From Ianthella basta (taxonomy: Eukaryota; Porifera; Demospongiae; Verongiida; Ianthellidae), in the NCBI GenBank assembly GCA_964019415.1, contig OZ025873.1, forward strand, positions 2,374,982 through 2,438,981: a stretch of DNA of 64,000 bases, in the 5' to 3' direction. The position numbers and the translations under genes are program-made. The notes under the pieces are model-generated. The model had not been told where the DNA came from and did not search any database. It saw only the letters and a list, made by a program, of their open reading frames with translations. Shown one piece after another: positions 1 to 31,295 of this stretch; positions within the stretch are counted from its first letter, which is position 1; each line of letters begins with the position of its first letter.

Positions 1-3114
<3,114 letters not shown>

Positions 3115-3487
3115 GGCTTCGCAGGAACCTGATGCTATAGAGAGCACTGGGCAGCAAGGGCAGCGCCGTACGGCGTTCCACTTGTGCAGGTAGCCAGAAA
3201 AGCATGATTCCATAAAGGGTTTCCGACACGAACCACTTCACGTTGCACAGTTTCAGTTTCAGGAGTTCCTCCTGCTGTACACAGCATATAACATCAGGCT
3301 AAGCTATGTCCCCAGGGTAGCTATGTACTTATGTATTCTGTAAACAGATCTTGTAGGATTCATAGTAAAGTCTTGTCTTGGTGTGTATGAAATGCTTTTC
3401 TTCGTCTATCAGAATGACTGAGAACAACAGTGTAAATACTGGTGTCAGTGTGAATGTCACACTAAATTAGTGTAATGGTGTGATTTA

Positions 3488-3548
3488 CAGCCCGTTTACA
3501 CTAGCGGAACGGTTCCAGAACCATTCCGCTGGTAGTGTAAACAGGCTG
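3488..3548. mobile_element. Short hairpin element 5' of copy A
   Basis: Inverted repeat of about 28 bp per arm (CAGCCCGTTTACACTAGCGG and its imperfect complement) with a tiny loop. It is absent from the equivalent position upstream of E (50165) and F (59047), where the next element begins directly. Probably a miniature DNA element. Confidence 0.6.
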
Positions 3549-3549
3549 T

Positions 3550-3727
3550 TAGCCTCGCTAAGCCAGGCCTATTTTATATGGGGGGGGGGGGGGGGGGGAT
3601 AGTCCTGGCAGGTGATGCAATGGCCTTTCTGCAATCTGATTGGGTTGCACTGTGGGCTGCAACGGGAGTAACTCATTGTACCAGGCCTATTTTCCCCATA
3701 TAACATAGGCCTGGCTTAGTGAGGCTA
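3550..3727. mobile_element. MITE with TAGCCTCGCTAAGCCAGG ends, copy 1
   Basis: Terminal inverted repeats of about 30 bp (TAGCCTCGCTAAGCCAGGCC at the left, complement at the right). Interior is about 100 bp with a CCTTTCTGCAATCTGATTGG block. A run of about 18 G replaces a shorter G tract seen in the copy at 59047. Shared in position with copies upstream of E and F. Confidence 0.75.
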
Positions 3728-5397
3728 TAGGCGTGACTGATCACACCCTTGGAGTGAGCACTGATTGGTGAGACAGTCACACCATATTGTAACAGTGATG
3801 GCAATAATACTGCACAGTGCACAAAGTCATGCCAAACATTATTCAACATACTCAACGTATATATGTACCTTGGCTCTTAACACAAAGGAAGGGATACCCC
3901 CAAACTCCTACAGGGCATTGCATGGAGACATCTCTCAGTTGATACAGCATCATTAACACAACAGAGATCAATACATAAATTATGTGTACGCTATAAAATG
4001 TTGTGATGGCAGTGCATGGGACAATAGTCAGCATGCTATGTGTACAGGGGGTGCATTCTAATCTTGTAATAATTCAAAATGTAATTATGTGCATGAATAT
4101 CCGACAATTAGTTGAAACATGCAGGAAACATACTCAATAGTAAATGGTTACAGTGAACACCAACAAGAGTGGACAATGTTAAAGTACAAGCACATGGGGA
4201 TGAATTCACTGACACACTGAACTGAGTGACCGATTTACATCGCCACCACTCCTTTCTTGCTCTGTTCATAGGTGTGCGGTGGAGTCATCTTCAAGAATAG
4301 GTATGGGACAACATGAAAGAAGTGACCATACACTGCAAATGCACACACTAGTTGTTGTTCTACCAACCAGTACCACTGCATGGCTGTCACTAATGCTTGT
4401 GTCTATTCTCACATTTCTTTTTAGTGGTGCCTTACAATAGAAATAACACTATCTAGTTATGTAACATGTCAGAATCCTATTCAGCAGCTGCTCATCCTTT
4501 GGGTCACTTGCAGCTGCTGTTGTACAACAGCTGTTGTATATTGAGATGGAAAGGGGAGTGCTTAGATGATCAGTTTTGTGCTGTTAATGACATGATTTGC
4601 TCTGCACACCTGCTCTCAGTTCCCTCGAGCTCTTTGAATACATTAGTACCTGCCATTGAGTTGACTGCTGTAAGTTGTGCAACTACATTGGGTGCATGAT
4701 GGAGCAATTGTATTACTAGTAAAATTGTATGTTGGATTGTGTGCTAGCAAGCAAGAGCAAATACTGTAAGATATGAGAGTATATACAAACCTTTAAATCA
4801 TAAAAGCAATTAATACATGTAGCCAGGCTGTCAAACAAAACGTACATGGGCAAAGTAAGTTAGTACTATATTGCAAATAATAATAATAAATGATTGAAAC
4901 AAACGAAAATCCTAACAATAAATTATGCATGACATTAAATCTGACTGAAAACTGATCAATTGAATTAAACCTTTAAATTGGCAGCAGTATGGATACAGCA
5001 TATTATGCAAAGCTACTCATCTCCCTCGTGCCAGATGGTGAATCATTCTAAATCTTTGTATGAAGCTGCCTTGAAATGTGAACATGTCAATTTCCATACT
5101 CTGAATGGAGACAAGGGATGGAAGCTTCCTTGGTAGAGGAAATGTGTGTTACATTTTTACATTTTGGTGTGTGATAAAGGAAAGAAGAGGCCGATCAGAG
5201 AGATAGAAGGGGGTTAGACCTGATGGGTATCTAAAGACCTTCTTATGTTTGCTTGTCTACCCCTGGAAGTTAATGTGTGCCTTCCAAGCTCTTGCCATAT
5301 TTATGTGGTTGCTGATTCATGAGACACTCATTTTGGAAGTAATCTAATGTACCTGATCAATGCTACAGCTTTGCATGAGCTGTGTTCACATTGCAGG

Positions 5398-5515
5398 CTT
5401 TAATGAATTCGAGCATTTCAGCCTCATAGGCTTTCATCAGCCAATAACCTTCAGTTTATCAGCTGATGAAAGCCTACCTGGCTGAAAATGGCTGAAACGT
5501 CCTAATTCATTAAAG
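5398..5515. repeat. Foldback 3' of copy B
   Basis: Imperfect inverted repeat, left arm CTTTAATGAATTCGAGCATT with AGGCTTTCATCAGC, right arm complementary, about 340 bp past the stop codon. One such foldback follows each receptor gene. Could be an old miniature element or a 3'-end signal. Confidence 0.7.
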
Positions 5516-5857
5516 TTCTGCTATGTACTTCCAACTTGAAAGCTAAACCATTGATCAGTGACTGTATACACATGAGTCTCTGTGCTATCCAAATCTACTG
5601 CATTCAAGGATATATAGTAGCCATTTAACAGTTGGTTTGAAATGTTATCTGAATTTGCTTGAACAATTTGACTCATCTGCTACCGACTTATCCCTGATTT
5701 GGTTCTACATCAAACATGCACATTAGAAATGCTACACAGTCATATGCAATTAATAAAATGTAATGTGCAATTATTTATGTTATTAATACTGCAAATGGGA
5801 AAGTCTTGCAAATGTGCACGATGCAAACTGAGTTCACACAAGTCAATTGTTAATTAT

Positions 5858-14571
<8,714 letters not shown>

Positions 14572-15224
14572 GGCTTCGCAGAAACTTGAAGCTATAGACA
14601 GCACGGGGGGGCAAAGGCAGAGCCGTACGGCGTCCCACTTATACAGGTAGCCAAGTGATCTCGTAAGGGGGTTTCCTACACAAACGAGCTACTTCACGGT
14701 GCATTAAACACAATTAGCATACTTACTTCAGGAGTTCCCCCCACCGTACACAACATACCATCAGGTTAAGCTGTGTCCAGGGTAGCTATGTACTTATGTA
14801 TTCTGTAATCAGATCTTGTAGAATTCATAGCAAAGTCTTGTCTTTGTGTGTATGAAATGCTTATCTTCATCTATCAGAATGATGACTGTGAACAACAGTG
14901 TGAATACTGGTGTCAGTGTGAATATCACATTAAATAATGGTGTGACTGATCACCACTGGCCATGCATATGGTTGGTGAGACAGTCACACCATATTTTAGC
15001 AGTGATGGTTGTAATACAATAATACTACAAGTCATGCCAAAGATTATCAATGACCTTGTGATATCCACTGATAATTACTGGCAAGGCAGGCAGGCTCTTG
15101 TATTCGCACATGCACACATACAGTGGACCCAGTTAAATCTGGTCTTATGCACCTGTGCATACTATACAATGGTACCTCTGGAAGTGGTTGCTTTTTATCT
15201 AGTTTCAAACAAGCAAACAGGGAT

Positions 15225-15440
15225 TAAGCAAAGGTATGACGTCGCAACGCATCGTCAAAATGGCCGCTTAAACCTGTTGTCATTTTCGCAGCTGAAATCA
15301 TTGGGAAACGATGTACATTCAAACGAAACCTGTCCTCTATAGTGCAACAGCAACAAAAGACTAAAACCTATAGCTTCTTCTCTTCAGTTTCATAGATACT
15401 ATTATTATGAAAGGGGTTTCATGAAACCCCTGGAAGCCTC
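15225..15440. mobile_element. Relic of the GGGYGTAGCCAGG element family, 5' of copy B
   Basis: Contains GGTATGACGTCGCAACGCAT, AATGGCCGC, a CGAAACCTGTC block and CTATAGTGCAACAGC, all shared with the sequences 5' of C and D and more distantly with the MITE at 48023. Ends are eroded. A short palindrome GGGGTTTCATGAAACCCC lies at its right side (~15415-15432). Confidence 0.5.
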
Positions 15441-17040
15441 TTCCATGCGCCCCTGTGTAACACTGGGCTTTAGGCACTGACAACTAGTCAATAAAGCAAC
15501 ATCAGGATGCTAACCGTATCCCCAGTCACGTACGCGCGTGTTATTTCCTCCAACTGCATATGACTGAGTTTTACAGTGAGTGTGCATTGCATGGCAATCA
15601 ATGACTTTGCATGTTTAACTTTTCACCAAACCATGGGGTAAACAATAAGAACACATGGAACAAGTCATCTTACATGGATCAAACTCGAGCATGTCCCCTC
15701 CATGCATGAAGCTTATGGCCACAGCATCATCATAATTTGCTGAAGAGGAATTTTATAGAGGACTACTCAATTAATGTATTTACTAAACTTGGCGCTCTTA
15801 ACAAAAGGGAGGGATGCCCCCAAACTTTGAATTCTACAGGGCATTGAATAGAGACATCTCTCAGATGTTGCAGCATCATTATAACAACACACAGTATACA
15901 ATATTGTGGTGACAGTGCATGGGACAATTAATGCTGTTTGTACAGTTGGGTGCATACTACTTTAGTAATAATGTAAAATGTAATAATGTGCAAGAGTATC
16001 CAAAACAGGTTGACACATGCAGGAGACACAATAATAGTGAAAGGTTACAGTAACATCACCAAAAATAGTGCTAAAGCACAAGTACATGGAGATGAATTCA
16101 CTGAAACAGTGAACTGAATGACCAATTTACATGTCCACCACTCCTTTCTCGCTCTGTAAGTGGGTGGTGAGTCACCTTCAAGAATAGGTATGGGATGACA
16201 TGAAGGAAGTGACCATACACTGCAAATGCACACATTAGTTGTTCTACCAACCAGTACCACTGCATGGCTGTCACTAATGCTCGTGCACTATCTAGTTATG
16301 TAACATGTTAGAATCATATTCAGCAGCTCCACTTGCAGTTGCTGTTTGTTGTACAACAGCTGTTGTATATTGAGATGAAAAGGGGAGTACTTAGATGATC
16401 AGTTTTGTGCTGTTAATGACATGATTTGCTCTGCACACCTGCTCTCAATTCCCTCTTTGAATGCATTGGTACTTGCCATTGAGTTGACTGCTGTAAGTTG
16501 TGCAACTACATTAGGTGTATGATGGAGCAATTGTATAAATAGTAAAATTGTATGTTGGATTGTGTGATAGCAAGCAAGAGCAAATACTGAAGATATGAGA
16601 GTATATACAAACCTTTTAATTGGCAGCAGTATAGATACAGCATATCATGTAAAGCTACTCATCTCCCTCGTGCCAGATGGCGAATCGTTCTAAATCTTTG
16701 TATGAAGCTGCCTTGAAATGTGAACATGTCAATTTCCATAGTCTGAATGGAGACAAGGGATGGAAGCTCCCTTGGTAGAGAAATTTTGTGTTACATTTTT
16801 ACATTTTGGCGTGTGATAAAGGAAAGAAGAGGCAGATTAGAGAGGTACAAAGGGGTTAGACCTGACGGGTATCTAAAGACCATCTTATGTTTGCTTGTCT
16901 ACCCCTGGAAGTTAATGTGTGCCTTCCAAGCTCTTGCCATATTTATGTGTTTGCTGATTCATGAGACACTCATTTTGGAAGTAGTTTAATGTACCTGATC
17001 AATGCTACAGCTTCGCATGAACTGTGTTCACATTGCAAGA

Positions 17041-17150
17041 CTTTAATGAATTCGAGCATATTTCAGCCTCATAGGCTTTCATCAGCCAATAACCTTCAGT
17101 TTATCAGCTGATGAAGTCCTACCCGGCTGAAACGTCCTAATTCATTGAAG
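17041..17150. repeat. Foldback 3' of copy C
   Basis: Same foldback as at 5398, with the AATGGCTGAA unit of the right arm deleted. Confidence 0.7.
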
Positions 17151-17568
17151 TTCTGCTATGTGCTTCCTTGAACTTGAAAGCCAAACCATTGATCAGTGAC
17201 TGTATACACATGAGTCTCTGTGCTATCCAAATCTACTGCATTCAAGGATATATAGCATTTAACAGTTGGTTTGAAATGTTATTAGAATTTACTTGAACAA
17301 TTTGACTCATCTGCTACTGACTTATCCTTGATTTGGTTCTACATCAAACATGCACATTAGAAAGGCTACACAGTCATATGCAATTAATAAAATGTAATGT
17401 GCAATTATTTATGTTATTAATACTGCAAATGGGAAAGTCTTGCAAATGTGCACGATGCAAACTGAGTTCACACAAGTCAATTGTTAATTATTCATATGTA
17501 CTCTAGATCACTTGTCGTGTTGGTTGTGTTGGAAGGATGGTTAGCTGTGAGTGCAGGACTGGGTCCAG

Positions 17569-25558
<7,990 letters not shown>

Positions 25559-25634
25559 GACTTCGCAGGAATTTTAAGCTATACAGAGCACGCGGCGGAG
25601 CAAGGGCAGAGCCCGTAGGGCGTACCACTTAAAA

Positions 25635-25880
25635 ATACAGGTACGCCCAATAAAGGGCGTAGCCAGAATTGATGCATGATATCATAAGGGAGAGGAATAT
25701 GTAGCGCATCATCAAGATGGCCGCCTAACGCAGGGTTGCCTTTTGCAACTGAAATCATGGGGGGAGGAGGACAATGTACATCCGAACGAAACCTGTCTTC
25801 TATAGTGCAACAGCAACAAAAGGGCTAAAACCTATAGCTACTCCTCTTCTGTTTCATTGGTACCATTATAATTAAAGGTA
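25635..25880. mobile_element. GGGCGTAGCCAG element relic abutting the start of copy C
   Basis: Begins near AAAGGGCGTAGCCAGAATTG about 85 bp 5' of the copy C start codon and continues through AAGATGGCCGCC and CTATAGTGCAACAGC. The same sequence abuts copy D. It now forms the proximal 5' flank, so it may contribute promoter sequence (inference). Confidence 0.5.
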
Positions 25881-26675
25881 ATAGCTAGCTAGCTATTGTA
25901 TCAGCAATCTCTGTAACTGTAATCTCTGTATATCTCTGTAATATTATTAATATGCATTATTTATAAGATATTTTGCTCCATTGTTATTACCACACCTATT
26001 ATTTTATTGCTTACTGTTTACACTGTCTGCCTGCTATATTAATTATGTACTGTTTACAGATTGTTATGAAAGCCCCCTTCCCTTCACCCTTGCTGCAATG
26101 CCGGCCTGAAGCACTGACAACTACAGTCAAGAAAGCAGCATATAACGATGTAAACTGTATCCCCAGTCACGTATTCTCATATCACTTCCTCCAACTGCAC
26201 ATGGCATTGACTCAATTTGTACAGTGAGTGTACATTGCATGTCAATGATTGACCTTGCATGTGTCATATAAATTTTCACCAGGCAATGGAGTCAACAATA
26301 AGAACAAATGGAACAAGCCACATTACACAGATCAAACTCAAGCATGTCCCTCTATGCATGGGGCTTATGGTCACAGCAGCCACAAGATTTGCCAAAGTGG
26401 AATTTATAGAGGACTACTCAAGGTATGTACTTAACTTGGCGTTCTTAACACAAGGGGGGACGCCGCCAAACTCTTACAGGACATTGCATGGAGACATCTC
26501 TCAGATGAAATGGCATCATTAGCACAACAGAGATCAATACATACTCTATAAAATGATGTGGTGACAGTGCATGGACAATAGTCAGCATGCTATGTGTACA
26601 GGGGGTGCATTCTAACCTTGTAATAATGTGCGCGAATATCTGACAATGCATGGGCTGAAACATGCAGGAAATTAA

Positions 26676-27033
26676 ACGCAATGCAGGAGAGTTTCAACAA
26701 AATGGTTGGGGTGCAGAATGCAGCGACTTTATCAAGTAGTCCAGCGCCTTTCTGGCAAATATCGCTTCAAGCCTGAAAGCGGAGATCGCATATGAATCTG
26801 TAGGCTAAGCTGTATTAGTGATGCGTGCACACAGCGTATTCACGGGAGAACTGGTGAGATGATTGCACTCGATTGTCAGCCGTTCTCTGTGGCTGAGGAC
26901 CAGGGCCTCAGGCAATAGATCAAAGAAGCCAAGGTATACACTGTGATGCAAAAATCGGAATATCAGATCGGTATCGGCACTTAAAATCGGAAATCGGATA
27001 ATCGGTAAAAACCTATATCGATGCAACTCTAGT
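26676..27033 (+). mobile_element. hAT DNA transposon relic
   Basis: Plus-strand translation around 26810-26940 includes GRTGEMIALDCQPFSVAEDQ, a motif of hAT/ZBED-type transposases, followed by a stop and IKEAKVYT. The right end has ATCGGTATCGGCAC and ATATCGATGCAACTCTAG, typical of hAT termini (complement CTAGAGTTGCATCGATAT). The element is short and internally deleted. Compared with other spacers it also replaces several hundred bp of the shared intergenic sequence 5' of C. Confidence 0.75.
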
Positions 27034-27481
27034 ATAAATAGTAAAATTGTATGTTGGATTGTGTGATAGCAAGCAAGAGCACATACTGTAAGATATGAGA
27101 GTATATACAAACCTTTTAATTGGCAGCAGTATAGATACAGCATATCATGCAAAGCAACTCATCTCTCTTGTGCCAGATGGCGAATCGTTCTAAATCTTTG
27201 CACGAAGCTATATAGCTGCCTTGAAATGTGCATGAACATCTCAAATTTCATACTCAAAATGGTTACAAGGGATGGAAGCTCTCTTGGTAGAGAAAATTTG
27301 TGTTACATTTTTACATTTTGATGTGTGCTAAAAGAAAGAAGAGGCCGATCAGAGAGGTACAAGGAGGTTAGACCTGACGGGTATCTAAAGATCATCTTAT
27401 TTTTGCTTGTCTACCCCTGGAAGTTAATGTGTGCCATTCCAGCTCTTGCCATATTAATATGGGTTGCTGATTCATGAGACT

Positions 27482-27569
27482 TCAGCCTCATAGGCTTTCA
27501 TCAGCCAATAACCTTCAGTTTATCAGCTGATGAAGGCCTACCTGGCTGAAACGTCCTAATTCATTGAAG
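27482..27569. repeat. Foldback 3' of D' (left end missing)
   Basis: Same family; the outer left arm with the AATGAATTCGA part is absent. Confidence 0.6.
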
Positions 27570-27997
27570 CTCTGCTTTGTGCTTCCAACTTGAAACCTAC
27601 AAACCATTGATCAAAGACTGTATACATATGAGTCTCTGTAATATCCAAATCCAATGAATTCAAGGGGTTATATTATAGTATAGCCATTTTATAGTTGGTT
27701 TGAAATGTAATCTGAATTTACTTGAACAATTTGACTCATCTGCTACCGACTTATCCCTGATTTGGTTCTACATCAAACATGCACATTAGAAAGGCTACAC
27801 AGTCATATGCATTTAATAAAATGTAATGTGCAATTATTTATGTTATTAATACTGCAAATGGGGAAGTCTTGCAAATGTGCACGATGCAAACTGAGTTCAC
27901 ACAAGTCAATTGTTAATTATTCATATGTACTCTAGATCACTTGTTGTGTTGGTTGTGTTAGAAGGGTGGTTAGCTGTGAGAGCAGGACTGGGTCCAG

Positions 27998-28174
27998 TCA
28001 ACTGTGTGGAATGCCTTGGATAGATTCATGTAGAACATAAGCTGGGTTATCTGTCATTGTGGCATCTTCATCAGAACTCACATACTGAGTCCCATAGCCA
28101 TGCAGAGGGAGAAACAGACATACCAGACACAAGAGTGACAAAGACTGTTGACACACATGTACACAATTAAACAC

Positions 28175-28258
<84 letters not shown>

Positions 28259-28449
28259 CATCATCAGGTTTGTCATAATACGGCTCAGGTTCATTTGCAT
28301 ACCCTCCATCATCTAGTGGTGACTCATACACATACTGGTCCACCTCCTCTGCATCATTACAAGGCAGTGTGCTATAGTCGTCCATCTGCCCATCCACCAG
28401 GGTTGACAGGTAGCGAAGTGGGTCCGAGCACATGTTGTCAAACAGCACA
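27998..28449 (-). pseudogene. Orphan 3'-end duplicate (D') of an EGFR-like receptor gene
   Basis: A second copy of the last two exons lies just downstream of gene D. Part of exon 18 (28257-28449; kinase end and tail with YVYESP and PYYDKPDDE) and exon 19 (27998-28084, ending QGIPHS) are present with their (GT)n intron. The exon 18 copy breaks at 28449, where a hairpin element begins. Homology extends 3' into the flank: ~27665-28449 matches ~28985-29690, so this is a direct segmental duplication of the gene D 3' end separated by about 0.53 kb of inserted DNA. It has no upstream kinase exons and cannot make a receptor alone. It could act as an alternative 3' terminal exon pair only if transcription of D reads through. 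Confidence 0.85.
28165..28256. repeat. (CA)n, intron 18 of D'
   Basis: About 90 bp, against only ~15 bp in the sister copy within gene D (29479-29493). Confidence 0.95.
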
Positions 28450-28965
28450 CCAGCACCCTAAACCCCATCCAATTAGTTGGTGGTGGAAACGACTACCAGC
28501 GCAAGCTACAGAGTGCAAGTAGCAATTGCTTGCTGCATTGGGCACTCCAATGGTGCTCGTGCTTGTCCTGACCCTCTGTAGCTTGCGCTGGTAGTCGTTT
28601 CCACCACCAACTAATTATGTGGGGTTTGGGGTGCTGGTGGGCTGGAGTGCAAGGTACAAGGTTCAAGGTTCAAGAGCCAGAGATTATGGGATGTCAATGG
28701 ATCGCACCCAGGCCATGGCGGCAAGATTTTCAGTGACTGCACCCCCTAACAACAAACATTGCCCACTGAACACAAACCGATTTACTCTGACTTACTGAAT
28801 TGCTTGTGTAAGTCTGTGTGTATTGTGGGCTGCTGGAAGAGTAGCCTTCTGACTAAAAGGATTCCCCACATGCATGCTAATAGCATTTCTGATTCCAAGT
28901 CCAATTCCAATTTGTTTATACTCTAAGGGCACATGTGGTCCTGACCCTCTGTTACTTGTGTTGGT
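28448..28965. mobile_element. Compound hairpin/SINE-like insertion between D' and D
   Basis: 28448-28639 folds into a long hairpin (arms ~65 bp containing GAAACGACTACCAGCGCAAG and its complement). From ~28629 rightward, GGTGCTGGTGG, TTCAAGAGCC, ATTATGGGATG and CACCCCCTAACAACAAAC match the element at 60001. The right border (~28930-28965) repeats the GTCCTGACCCTCTGT block of the hairpin arm. The insertion separates the two duplicated 3' ends of copy D. Confidence 0.6.
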
Positions 28966-29312
28966 GGTCTCTATCTCTCTATATATATTATAGTATAGCC
29001 ATTTTATGGTTGGTTTGAAATGTGATCTGAATTTACTTGAACAATTTGACTCATCTGCTACCGACTTATCCCTGATTTGGTTCTACATCAAACATGCACA
29101 TTAGAAAGGCTACACAGTCATATGCATTTAATAAAATGTAATGTACAATAATTTATGTTATTAATACTGCAAATGGGGAAGTCTTGCAAATGTGCACGAT
29201 GCAAACTGAGTTCACACAAGTCAATTGTTAATTATTCATATGTACTCTAGATCACTTGTTGTGTTGGTTGTGTTGGAAGGGTAGTTAGCTGTGAGAGCAG
29301 GACTGGGTCCAG

Positions 29313-31210
29313 TCAACTGTGTGGAATGCCTTGGATAGATTCATGTAGAACATAAGCTGGGTTATCTGTCATTGGGACATCTTCATCAGAACTCTGAGTC
29401 CCATAGCCATGCAGAGGGAGAAACAGACATACCAGACACAAGAATGGCAAAGACTGTTGACACACATGTACACAAGTAAACACACACACACACCTCATCA
29501 TCAGGTTTGTTGTAGTACGGCTTAGGTTCATTTGCATACCCTCCATCATCTAGCGGTGACTCATACACATACTGGTCCACCTCCTCTGCATCATCACAAG
29601 GCAGTGTGCTATAGTCGTCCATCTGCCCATCCACCAGGGTTGACAAGTAGCGAAGTGGATTCAAGCACATGTTGTCAAACAGCACAGTCAATAGGCTGAA
29701 GGGAGGCCGCTGGCTGGGCTCTAATAGCCAGCCTGGTGAGTAGGGGTAGGCAGGAGGAGGGAGGGAAGAGACAGGGAGCAGGGTGTATATGGAAATATAG
29801 CATAAAAATGATGACAGACTACACAAGCGAGCAAGACATGAGGTGTGGTGGTGAAGTGCTTTAGTTCTCACAGTTGAGTAGGACCCTGTACAGGTCAATG
29901 GTGCAGGTGGGGGGCTGGGCCAGGCGCTGTCCATTCTCCAGGTACTGGGGCATCTCACATGGCTTCCTGTCCTTATAAGGCCTAGCACCAAAGGTTAGAA
30001 TCTCCCACACTGTCACTCCTGGAAGGGGGAGTGGGGAAGAATGGGACATGGGCTTGGAGTGTGGATGAGAGTGAAGAGTGGGGGTGGGGGGTAAGGGCTG
30101 CAAGGGTAATGGGCGAAGGAGAGAGGTGAGGGTCGGGGGATAAATGTGAGAGTGAGGGTGAGGGATGGGTACCATAGAGGTGAGTGAGGGGTGAGGGTGG
30201 GATGAGGGGTGAGGGTGGGGTGAAGGGTGCATGAGGGTCAGGAGTGTCACTACCCACCAAAAGCCCATACGTCTGACTGGTGAGAGAACTCTCTGCTCCT
30301 CAGACACTCTGGAGCCAGCCACCTCAAAGGGACCTTCCCCTGTCCTGCCTTGTAGCCTGACTCGCCCACATCCAGGCATTTACTGAGGCCAAAATCTGTG
30401 ATCTTGATATTCCTGGCACTCTGCACCAGAACATTGCGTGCCGCTAAGTCTCGATGGACCATGCGTTTATGCTCAAGATATGCCATACCCTGAAAACATG
30501 CATGTGGAGGGAAGGGGGGACAGAATCACAGAGACTTTCTCTTACAATACTGTAGACAGGAGGGCAGCCATTCTGTATTCAGGATACACACCTCAGCAAT
30601 CTGACGAGAGAAGGTAAGCATGGCCTTTGCATTCAGCCTTTCCTTGTGCTTTCTCAGAAAACCCAGAAGCGACCCCAGGGGGACAAATTGGGACACCAGC
30701 ATCATTTTCTTGCCCATGCTGAGTCCAAGCAGAGGCAAAACATATGGGTGGTCCATTGACGCCATGGCAACACCTTCCTACAACAGTACAGGAGACATGC
30801 AAGCCACAACACAGCAGCAGCACATAACCATGGCAACAAACACACTCACTACATACACACACACATGCACACCGTAACACATTGACTATGCCACTCCCAT
30901 CCAGGAGTTCACTGGTAGACTCTGCAGCTGTGTTCTCATTCAGCACCTTTACAGCCACTGTGTGCTTAAACTCCTCCCCCTCAGACTGCCAGTAGCCCTT
31001 GTAGACAGTGCCAAATGCACCTCTGCCCAAAGCATTATCCAGCCTGAGGCTGTTTTGAGAAATTAAGGTTATCTTATTTAGGTTTGGGAGTATCTTTGGC
31101 AGTGGGAGGACCTGATGGGCGAGTCCACACCAAAAACACAGCTTATGCACATCCACATCCACACATATCACACTAATATAACACACTCATTTGAACATGC
31201 ACACACATGC

Positions 31211-31295
<85 letters not shown>

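Larger units (their letters stand above)
3115..5857. other. Spacer between copies A and B
   Basis: No gene seen. It holds the hairpin (3488) and MITE (3550), then spacer blocks that recur in every other spacer (for example GCATTGCATGGAGACATCTC near 3914, ACAACAGCTGTTGTATATTG near 4524, GTTAGACCTGATGGGTATCT near 5213) and the foldback at 5398. Short ORFs here are not conserved in frame between spacers. Confidence 0.7.
14572..17568. other. Spacer between copies B and C
   Basis: No gene seen. Carries the element relic at 15225, the common spacer blocks and the foldback at 17041. Includes about 75 bp (17492-17568) that would be coding if C had the longer tail frame. Confidence 0.7.
25559..27997. 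other. Spacer between copy C and D'
   Basis: No gene seen. Proximal element relic (25635), common spacer blocks, hAT relic (26676) and a shortened copy of the 3' foldback (27482-27569). Confidence 0.7.

Noticed and set aside
28629-28890. tRNA gene suggested by GGTTCAAGAGCC
   Set aside because: No cloverleaf, anticodon arm or A box can be drawn; the match is better explained as a degenerate B box in a SINE-like repeat.
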